24,777 nucleotides of DNA from Candolleomyces eurysporus (lineage: Eukaryota; Basidiomycota; Agaricomycetes; Agaricales; Psathyrellaceae). Within the stretch, counting starts at the first letter, position 1. Every line of letters starts with the position of its first letter. Location of the stretch: contig JANBPK010001013.1 in NCBI GenBank assembly GCA_027579435.1, positions 1 to 24,777 on the forward strand. Direction: 5' to 3'. This document shows positions 8,861 through 16,385 of this stretch, piece by piece. The position numbers were made by a program, and so were the translations under genes. The notes beneath the pieces are model-generated. The model was not told where the DNA came from. It saw only the letters and a list, made by a program, of their open reading frames with translations, and did no database searches.

Positions 8861-11299
8861 TCAGTCCTTTCGTCGCTTCTTTCGAGGTTCCTCCCGGGGC
8901 ATCTCAGCCTGCTTGAAGACCTTCGCCCACTGACGCCGCTCCTTGCTAGAGAGAGTGTGAGGGGGAGCAGGAGGGAAGGTGGAGGCGCCGATGAGAGGGT
9001 TGATGGCACGAGAAGGCAGAGGTGGCGGCGGCGAAGAGGAAGGAAGCCGGAGTCGACCGGCGGGAGGCGATGCGGGCGGCGGAGTTTGAATAACCGGTCC
9101 AGCACCATCATCCTGCTCATCGGAGGAGGACTCAGACGGCGCGATGACGACGCGGCGTCGCTTCCGAGGGACCAGAGGAGTGGGCTCGCGAGGAGAGCCG
9201 AAGAGGGAGCCAAGGAGGTCAGGGGCTGGGGTCAAGGTGACTTCAGCTGGCTTGACTACCGTAGGGTCGGACCCCTCGGCAACCTCTGAACTCCGCTCGT
9301 CGAGCGGCGACGACCGCTGGCGCAGCTCCTTCCTCAGGGACGAGAGGTACTCGTCGACTTCTTCTTCATCGAAGGTTGTAGTCCACGTGTACTCGTCCTT
9401 CGTGATGCCCATCGTCGAGGTAGAGGTGCGGCGAGGATAGAGCATAGGGGTATCGAGAGGGACGTGCCTTGAAAACTCCAGGAGGCCTTGGAGTGCCTCG
9501 ACGTCGGTGAAATAGCGACGGAGACCGGCGTCTCCCTCGTCACTGTACACCCTGCTCAGAATTAGAGAGAGCGTGCCCATTTTAGCCTCCAGCAGCTTGT
9601 ACTGGTCTTCGGCTAATGCGAACGCTACCCTCGTCATCCCTCGCAGCACGAGCGCGTCGACGATAAGGGAGGAGATTCCTGGATAAAAAGGATTAGGAAA
9701 CACTTAAGAAACCAAACGGAAGTGGGCTTACTTTCTGGGGAGGCGTCGGCAGCGGCTGAAAGAGCCGACAGGCTCGTCATCCGCGGAATCGATAGGTCGA
9801 AACCGCACGGCTTCTTCTGGTCGTTGCAATTGTCACAACGGACACCATGAAGGAAGTCGCCGCCGGTACACACGATACCTGAAGCGGCGCAGCTGCCACA
9901 AGGAGGCCGTACCTGGGAGAAATAGGAAATCAGTGAAGAAGGCTGATGATTGAAAAGCATGAGTACTTACCCAGTTAGGAGGGGCAAAATCCTCAAGCAA
10001 GGGTGCCTGCAGCTCAGCAAGCAAGTAACCCTGTTTAAAGAGGGGGCCCTTGTTGTAGACAGGGAGGTGCTGAGGCGGCTTCACTTTCGGATGGGAGTCG
10101 CTCTTTTGCTTTCTCTTGACGTCGGACCGCGGCTTCAGACCGAACGGGGGGGAGCAGGTGGGACGGCGCGAGAACGGACTTGGGACGAGCGGACACCGAG
10201 AAGCTCCGCTGCTCGCCAGGGAGGAGGTACTCCCTAAACGAATTAGGGCAGGGGAGCTGGTTTCCTTCGTCGTCGACGCTCGTTTCTTGGCCGGGCAGGT
10301 GAGGAGGGAGGGGCTGGCCGTTTTTATGGAGCCAGTACAAAGGCCGGGGGGTCTTCTCCTTCTTGCCGGCCTTCTTCTTGGGGCTAGGTTTTTGAGGGAC
10401 TTCTGATTCGGATTCGGATGGTGGTGGGGGGTCAACGACCTTCTCGAGCCGTCCGGTCATACCATGAGGCGGCTTGGGAACCTTTTGGGCAACTTCTCGA
10501 GCCCAATTTTCGACAAGGAAAGTCGGAAGTTGGGGTGTCCACCCGGGTACCACACCGAAAGGATGTGAGTTTGATTCGGTACTCACAGGCGTGGGGAGAC
10601 GGTACAGACCTTCCATGTCAGCTGGGTTCTGAGACGGCCTCACAGCTGGGACGGCGCGAGGCGGCACTGCAGCAGGGCGTGTCGGTTTGCTAGGCCCAGC
10701 AACGGGCGGGGTTTGGGGCGGCACGGGCTTCTTGGGAGCAGGAGGAGGCTGCCAGAACTGTGTCAGCCACTCCCCATAGGAACTTAACAAGGCAAACTTA
10801 CGGGTGGAGGCGCTGGCACGGCGTCAGGGAGGACTAGCGTCGACGTAGCTTCCTGGAATCCGAAGAACGGATGATTGTAGGGGACGGCCGTCAACCAATC
10901 CCACTTCCACCTGTACTGTAGGTACGTCTCCGGGTGCAACTCGTGCAGGAGATGCGATAGGGCACGCCGGAAACTCATAAAGTCGTCGTTGGCGGCGACA
11001 CGACTGTCTCCGGCGGCGGCACACTAGGAAAATTAGGAAAGTCAGCAAGCAAGCACCGGAACTCGAGGCTGAAAGGGAAACTTACCAATTTATCGTTCCC
11101 GTTGACTATCAGCTGAGCCAGCTTGAGGCGGGCAGCAGGGTCGGTCGGGAGGGCGGCAGTCCTCGAGAGAGCCGGCTTGAGAGCGTTGAAAACGCTANCC
11201 CAGGGCAGGGTACACGTCCAGAGTCGGTTGGGACGCCCAAGGGTCGTCCTTTCCCCGAGTTCCGTAGGTGTGCGTCGAAGAAGAGGGGAGGGCAGACAT
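8861..11299 (-). CDS. Antisense accessory gene AS1, copy 1: five-exon protein with Zn2Cys6-like cluster (about 736 aa)
   Basis: The exons on the minus strand are 11299-11086, 11023-10802, 10748-9971, 9912-9732 and 9678-8861. The introns are 62, 53, 58 and 53 nt with GTAAGT or GTAAGC donors and TAG or CAG acceptors. The model gives a conserved N-terminal part (residues 1-145), a Pro/Lys/Ser-rich linker, and then Cys409, 412, 419, 430, 433 and 440 spaced C-x2-C-x6-C-x10-C-x2-C-x6-C, as in fungal Zn(II)2Cys6 domains but without their usual basic residues between Cys2 and Cys3. After that come an acidic helix, a PRKRRRV stretch (about 635-641) and the end PRKKRRKD, both NLS-like. Two one-base extras in this copy, an N at 11198 and a run of seven G at 10146-10152, break the frame; copy 2 lacks both. 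They may be assembly errors. Function is unknown; a nuclear DNA-binding role is plausible. Confidence 0.75.
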
Positions 11300-11867
11300 C
11301 GTTAGAGGAGGGAGCTGAGGACTTACCCTTCAAACGATGTCAGCTTTTATACTACTGGGAAAGTAGTGAGCCCGCTTCACTTGCTAGAACGTTCTGTGCC
11401 AAGGCATGGCTTAGAACATAGAAGGGCTTAGGAAAATATATCTTGGAAAGCTCTGGAGAGCTTAATTGGATGAGAAGCACGCTGGGACTCTGCCTAGGAA
11501 AGGCTGTAAAAGTTGAAGCGGCTTCAAGAATCCGAAACAGCGGGATCAATGACGACATGCAGCTTGGAGAGCAGTGATCTTGACAGGACGGGAGCTACCA
11601 TAACCTTAATTGATGAAAGTACCTCCTCGGTCCCTGAAAATCATTGACCCCGGACTTCTTTGAAGAAGCAACGGTTCGGCAGAACTACGAAGGTCAACGG
11701 ATCTGGGTTTAGCGGAAGGAAATCTGTGGCGCTAAGGGAACAAGCGGCTCCGGAAGCTAATTGCTTCCTCCCTTTTGGGACCGGCTAAACTTAGGCTGAG
11801 GACGACTTAGGATTGGAGGAACTATTCAGGCTGCTCCATTCACGCCGACTGAGGACAGTCGAAAGCT
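11300..11867. other. Non-coding region between AS1 and the 3' PPT, copy 1
   Basis: I see no gene here. On the minus strand it is the upstream region of AS1 and holds the TATA-like site at 11344-11351. A near-perfect palindrome, AAGCTCT-GG-AGAGCTT, lies at 11448-11463. The best palindromic copy of the dispersed 13-mer is at 11514-11526; with its flanks it reads TTGAAGCGGCTTCAA. Confidence 0.6.
11344..11351 (-). promoter_or_regulatory. Possible TATA box for AS1, copy 1
   Basis: On the minus strand this reads TATAAAAG, 45 nt upstream of the AS1 ATG at 11299. In copy 2 the matching sequence is changed (TAGTAAAAG), so if the site matters the two copies may differ in AS1 transcription. Confidence 0.4.
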
Positions 11868-11880
11868 AGTTTGGGGGAGA
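11868..11880 (+). other. Polypurine tract (plus-strand primer) at the LTR edge
   Basis: AGTTTGGGGGAGA directly precedes the LTR start TGATACG. Its position and purine content match the PPT used to prime plus-strand DNA synthesis in LTR elements. Confidence 0.8.
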
Positions 11881-13152
11881 TGATACGACCGCGTCTGTTT
11901 TAGCGAATATAAGTTCGATTTTCGCGATAATAAACTATAAAGTTGACGCGGTCTGAGTCTCTAAGTACAAGAATGACTACGCTATCGATAAGGTTCACGC
12001 GGCTTGAGAGGGAAAAGAGTTAGTACTACGACTCTAGGGACACGAGAGTTGAAGCTACTCGAGGCTGTCAACTTGAAGCCGCCCCAGTTGTATTATACCC
12101 TGACCAGGAGAAGCCATTTTAGTTGACGCCGTGCTAAAAGTCAGGCGGCTCGACTGAAGCGGCTTGAGAAAAGTCATATACCTTTACAACGCAACTGTCA
12201 GGACTCTCAGGCGGCACTACCAGAGAAGTTCAGAAATCAGGCGGCTTCATATTCATCGAGTACAAGTGCTGGAGCGGCACGAGTGGTCTTTCGAAATGAC
12301 GAAGTCCATGGCTGGTGGCGCGGCTGGGTGGTTGTGATAAGCTCCGACGCGGCGCGAGGAACTGAAGCGGCTCGAGTCCTGAGTCAAGGGAATGACCAGA
12401 CCGACCGTTGGCATCGGGTGAAAAGGTGCAGGTGATGCCGGGTGAGGCAACCGTACCTGTCCAAGCGGCTTGAGACTAGCAACGAGAGTAGGGGACGCGG
12501 AGCAAGGATGCCCGTCCACTCTCGATCATCAGTCGGCATCTCACGCGGCTTCACCAGAAAGGAAATGGTGATCCAAATTTGGCGTCCAGAGGCGCGCCTG
12601 ACTCGCGCGGCTACAATCTTGGCGCGGCCTCTACCAATACCCGGTTCTATTTTCTCTTTATCTTTTGCTTGGACTCTTATTATTGGCTATGATTTGTCTA
12701 TCACATGTGTCTGTCTATCTATTTTTACGCGGCTCGAAGTAGTATATATACACGCTAACTACTGACTCGAGCGGCATCATCGTATCATTGTTGTTTTATC
12801 TTTACTTGCGTTTTATCGACGAATCTTATCGAGCTTTTCTGCTTATATTTCACACGGCGTGAACTATCAGTTTGATCTTGGAACTTAGGAACTTAAGCAG
12901 TCATAAGGCTTGACTACTTGGGAATAGGAATCTCACTAGTTGTGCATTAGGGTACTTCTAGTTCTGTGGAGTGTATCAAAGAGAGAACAAGAGAACTTAG
13001 TATTCTTAATTCACTCTATAACCCCCACAAACTCGCACTTTGACTTTTGTGCGGCCTGACTCTCACACCGCGTGACCACACACGGCTTGCATACAGGTTG
13101 TGGTTGGTGTTTTGTGTGTGTGTTTCTGAGCTCGGCAGCACCGATCTCATCA
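11881..13152 (+). repeat. Long terminal repeat shared by the two copies (about 1272 bp)
   Basis: The boundaries come from context. The PPT ends at 11880, the LTR begins TGATACG and ends CTCATCA, giving 4-bp inverted ends TGAT/ATCA of the usual TG...CA type, and a PBS follows after 2 nt. It holds a TATA box at 12743, an AATAAA at 11929 and four perfect copies of the dispersed 13-mer. No convincing gene is visible inside it. Because no other LTR lies in the window, the ends could not be confirmed by comparison. Confidence 0.78.
12743..12750 (+). promoter_or_regulatory. LTR TATA box (probable start of the sense transcript)
   Basis: TATATATA lies about 400 bp before the LTR end. Transcription would start roughly 25-40 nt downstream, making that point the U3/R border. 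The last ATG before gag is at 12705, so the whole predicted leader after this box lacks AUG. This supports the placement. Confidence 0.5.
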
Positions 13153-13154
13153 TT

Positions 13155-13171
13155 TGGAGCCCACCGCGAGG
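13155..13171 (+). other. tRNA primer binding site
   Basis: TGGAGCCCACCGCGAGG starts with TGG, the complement of a tRNA CCA end, 2 nt after the LTR. The matching tRNA would end GGTGGGCTCCA with a U discriminator. I cannot name the tRNA with certainty. Confidence 0.65.
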
Positions 13172-13203
13172 GGGGTGAATATTTGGTTTTCATCTCTCTT
13201 TAG

Positions 13204-15123
13204 GAAGCGAGGGTTTCTGGTTCGCAAAAGAGCAAACGGAATTCGAACTCGTACAAGACGTCTTATTTCGCGAGACCAGGCTCAACACCAGAAGACTATC
13301 TGGCTGAGGAAGTATCTCGCAGAATAGAGGAAACTCGTCAGATAACTGAACGAGCACAGAGTGTTGGAAGGAACACTCGCAACTCAAGGGACGCAGGAAC
13401 AGTCGTTGTCAATAGTTATTTGCCAACTCGACGCCCCACTACACGAAGGACTGTTAGGAGACAGACTTCGGACTCAGACTTAGGAGAATCAAACTTTCAT
13501 ACCGCTCAAGAAGAACAAATCGAAGAGGCACTAAACTCTTCGATTCTCAAAGGCGAAGAGAGTACTTTAGACTTAACTAGCTTTCTTAATCAAATGGCTA
13601 GAGGAGGAGCGCAAGGGAGTCGCGCAGGCAGTGAGGCGGAGGGACCCACTGCGCCTAGGAGGCCGGTTAAAAGCATGCCAGCTGCGTATAGTGGCAAACA
13701 CCCGAACTATGATTCCAAGGATCCGTCTACGGCGACGAGGTTCTTTGACGGAGTAGCCCTTGCTGCGGAAACGGCGGGACTCAAGGGGCACAACGAGGAA
13801 ATCGTCAAGAACGCTCTGAGTTACTTGGACTCTCAGACCGCTCGAAAATGGGGACTGTTGAAGGGAGGACATGATCCGTACGACTTCGAGCTTTGGAGGA
13901 AGTCGGTCATGCAAATTTTGCCCAAGTCATCGAGGTATGATCTTGGATCTATGGCTCGCTTAGAGGATATTTGTCGCGATGCCAAGAAGCGTCCTATTGG
14001 AAGTGATGAGAAAGCAGCCTACTATGAGTTTGCCTTAGGTTTCAAGGCTGAAGCTGATCCGCTGCTCGAGTCGGGCATAATCGCCAACAGGGATTTGGTA
14101 GTCAAGTTCTTAGGCGGCTTGAAGCCTAGCTTCCGAGACGCCTTGAACGAACGTCTTTCTTGTCAAGGACCTCCTGAGGGTGCTGAAGAGGCGCCGCGCG
14201 ACGAAGAGGATCCCTATACGTTGGATGTTGTCATATCCACGGCAACCGCTATGGTAGACGTGGCAGCGGTGGGACCTTTTGGGGCCGTCGCTAGTGCGGA
14301 AGAGGACGCTGAGTACTCGCGAAGTTCTACTTCACGCGGCTCGACTGACAGGAAAGACCCGGACGGTCTCAAGGACCTGAAAGTCAAGCAGGAGTCTATG
14401 ACCGAGGACATGGCGAGAGTCTTCACGACGCTCGACCAAGTTGCCAAGTCGGTTACTAAACTTACTACTCAGTTTGATACTTTCTCTACTACCATTAAGG
14501 CGACGTCGAACGGTGCTTCGGTGGGAACACCTAGTAGGTATCCGCCTCAAGCGGCAGGACAGCGGCCGGGAATGTATCCTCGACCGGCGGGAGCAACCTT
14601 CAATTGCTGGTATTGTGGGCAACCAACCCATACCATTTCCCAGTGTCCCCAAGTTAGGATTGATATCGAGAAAGGGCGTATTACTCAGCGAGGTAGTACT
14701 ATCTATTGCAAAGGAACCATGATGACTAGGGAGTCACCAGACAACTCTACCATGAAAGACAGGGTAGATAAGGCTTGGAAGGCGCCCACGCAGGCCGACC
14801 TCAACTTACTTGAGGAATATCCCGCGACGGAGGAAGAGGCCTTCGAGGTGCTCTACCAGCATCAGGAAGAGCAGGTGGCTCACTCGGTCTTGAATCAGTC
14901 TTTGGACCAGATGCGAAGGGATCAACAATCCTTCCTCAACAAGCTTGTAAATCAACTCAAGCCGGCTCAACAGGGAGCGGCTCCAGTTGCCGAGGTACAG
15001 AGAGAACCCACAACGCAAGAAGTCTTCGAACAGTTGGTAGGACTGTCTAAGCGGCTCGAGAGCATGGAGCAAAACCAACTCCAGACTCGTCGAGCGGCGG
15101 CAGCCAACCAGGAGGATTTTTGA
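13204..15123 (+). CDS. gag: Gag-like capsid/nucleocapsid protein, copy 2 (intact)
   Basis: Same protein as copy 1 with about ten amino-acid differences and the same CCHC knuckle (from nt 14605). The frame is open from just after an in-frame TAG at 13201 to the TGA at 15121, about 639 codons. It has no ATG until 13594, which is the first ATG in any frame after the LTR TATA box and would give 509 residues. The TAG sits in a pyrimidine-rich CTCTCTTTAG that resembles a 3' splice site, so an upstream exon could supply the start; non-AUG initiation is the other option. Three of three differences from copy 1 upstream of 13594 are synonymous. Some other changes are CpG transitions, for example CGT to TGT (Arg to Cys) near 14159. 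Confidence 0.87.
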   Translation, partial: EARVSGSQKSKRNSNSYKTSYFARPGSTPEDYLAEEVSRRIEETRQITERAQSVGRNTRNSRDAGTVVVNSYLPTRRPTTRRTVRRQTSDSDLGESNFHTAQEEQIEEALNSSILKGEESTLDLTSFLNQMARGGAQGSRAGSEAEGPTAPRRPVKSMPAAYSGKHPNYDSKDPSTATRFFDGVALAAETAGLKGHNEEIVKNALSYLDSQTARKWGLLKGGHDPYDFELWRKSVMQILPKSSRYDLGSMARLEDICRDAKKRPIGSDEKAAYYEFALGFKAEADPLLESGIIANRDLVVKFLGGLKPSFRDALNERLSCQGPPEGAEEAPRDEEDPYTLDVVISTATAMVDVAAVGPFGAVASAEEDAEYSRSSTSRGSTDRKDPDGLKDLKVKQESMTEDMARVFTTLDQVAKSVTKLTTQFDTFSTTIKATSNGASVGTPSRYPPQAAGQRPGMYPRPAGATFNCWYCGQPTHTISQCPQVRIDIEKGRITQRGSTIYCKGTMMTRESPDNSTMKDRVDKAWKAPTQADLNLLEEYPATEEEAFEVLYQHQEEQVAHSVLNQSLDQMRRDQQSFLNKLVNQLKPAQQGAAPVAEVQREPTTQEVFEQLVGLSKRLESMEQNQLQTRRAAAANQEDF

Positions 15124-16385
15124 GAGGCCCGGCGAAGGAAAGAACCCCGGCCTCCTCAAAGCGCGTTGACAAGGAACGGGGTAACTCTCTGGAGGGCCAG
15201 ACAAGCAAGGTCAACGACATTCAGAAAATACAAAATACCAAAAATACTTTAGGACCTAGTGGTTTGGAAATTGTGGAACCCGTGCGGCGCCCTTTGCCGT
15301 ATGTGGAGGTTCCCGCACTTAGGACGAAGCCGATCTCTGGCGGCAAGGCGCCGGCGCTTGAAAAGACGCCCGTGGCCAAAGGTACTCTAGACCTCAAGAA
15401 GGCTCGGAAAGACTTGGTGATTAGCATTATTAGGGAGATTTTCTCTCTGCCTCATCCGGTTAGGTTTGCCGACCTTCTAAAGATGTTGCCTATAGCTAAA
15501 CAAGCGGCTTCAGAAATGCTTAGACAAAATAGGATTCTTAGGACCAAGGAAGGCTTGGTCACCAACGTACAGGAAGCGTGCTATGAGGACTTAATGGAGG
15601 TGAATAGCCAGTTGGGATTGGACCCTGGAACGCTGCTTGACGACATAGAGAGTATCTATTCTCAGATGGCTGAGAAAAGTTCGAGCGGCTCCGGGAGACC
15701 TCCCACTCGCGCCGCTTCAGTAGAAGACGTATCTGAAGAGGCGGCTCGAAACGAGCAAGAAGTCGTAGAGGTGTTGCTGCAAGACTTACCTATGCCGGAC
15801 TTTTATTCTTCGGACCGCGTAGGAGAAGTTCCTTGAGGAGGGATCATCATCCCGGACCCGGTGGAGGCCTTCCTACTAGAAAATGGAGGCACTCGAGTTA
15901 GAGGAACTGTGACCGCCTCAGAATCTGAGAAGATTCGTGTGTTCTATCCGACCGTGAACAATGCGCGGCGTGAAGAATGCATCTTCGATGAAGGGTCGCA
16001 AGTCTGCTCAGCAAGTGAAGCCGCGGCGCAAGCTCTGGGAATCGCTTGGGATCCCGACTTGACTATAGGGCTGCAATCTTCGAACCGCACGACGGCTCGT
16101 ACCTTGGGATTGGCGCGTAATGTACCCATCAATTGTGGCAACGATGTAATTGCCTATGTGCAGTTGCACGTCGTCCGGGACGCGGCTTACAAGCTGCTTC
16201 TGGGGCGACCCTTCCTCTCAGTAATGAGTGCCCAGTCCAACAATCATCCGGACGGGACTCACACTATCACCTTGACGGATCCGAACAGTTCGAGTAGGAT
16301 TGTAGTTCCCTCCTTCCTGAGAGGAGAAATTCCTGAACAGTACAGGGAGGAATTGCAGACTTCTTTTCGAGCCTCGAGGATTTGA
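15120..16385 (+). pseudogene. pro: Aspartic protease ORF, copy 2 (one nonsense mutation)
   Basis: Homologue of 1776-3041 with the same -1 overlap with gag. The codon at 15834-15836 is TGA where copy 1 has CGA, a C-to-T change in a CpG. It truncates the ORF after about 238 codons, before the protease catalytic loop (FDEGSQ at about nt 15984-16001). The rest of the frame stays open to the TGA at 16383-16385, so the break is recent. Read past the stop, the protease domain is nearly identical to copy 1. Confidence 0.88.

Larger units (their letters stand above)
988..12553. repeat. Dispersed quasi-palindromic 13-mer family
   Basis: Perfect matches to T[C/G]A[A/C]GC[C/G]GC[G/T][C/T][C/G]A start at 988, 4599, 5302, 6258, 8130, 8368, 11514, 11995, 12155, 12363 and 12541. 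Many one-mismatch forms exist, for example 5323, 7680, 7985, 10071, 12141, 12237, 12345, 12461, 12850 and 13063. With equal base frequencies a 13.3 kb stretch should hold about 0.01. They sit in gag, pol, an AS2 intron, spacers and the LTR. In gag and pol they fall in all three codon phases, so the conservation is at DNA or RNA level. Confidence 0.7.
1..13152 (+). mobile_element. Ty3/Gypsy-type LTR retrotransposon, copy 1 (5' LTR missing)
   Basis: This is the internal region plus 3' LTR of a long LTR retrotransposon. In order it holds gag, protease and pol on the plus strand, two spliced genes on the minus strand, a purine-rich PPT (11868-11880) and an LTR (11881-13152). The RT-RNase H-integrase order places it in the Ty3/Gypsy group. 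The window starts inside the gag reading frame, so the 5' LTR, the PBS and about 190 nt of leader and gag are absent; copy 2 shows what they look like. All sense ORFs of this copy are open. A plain Gypsy internal region is about 5-7 kb, and here it is about 12 kb because of the antisense cassette. Target-site duplications cannot be seen. Confidence 0.93.

Noticed and set aside
10749..10801. Frameshift or separate gene between AS1 exons 2 and 3
   Set aside because: The frame change is fully explained by a 53-nt intron with donor GTAAGT, branch-like CTGAC and acceptor CAG, present at the same length in copy 2.
10784..10802. 19-nt micro-intron after the AS1 exon 2 donor
   Set aside because: It is far too short and puts exon 3 in the wrong frame; the 53-nt intron fits.
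11929..11934. AATAAA as the LTR polyadenylation signal
   Set aside because: It lies only about 50 bp into the LTR and far upstream of the TATA box, so it would be in U3 and not used at the 3' end of the sense RNA.
12442..12765. 107-codon plus-strand ORF inside the LTR
   Set aside because: It lies in U3 across the TATA box, has no recognisable domain and no upstream support, and has no second LTR copy to compare with; it is likely a chance ORF.
13111..13125. Short GT-rich run as a microsatellite
   Set aside because: Only a few GT units; too short to be a notable repeat.
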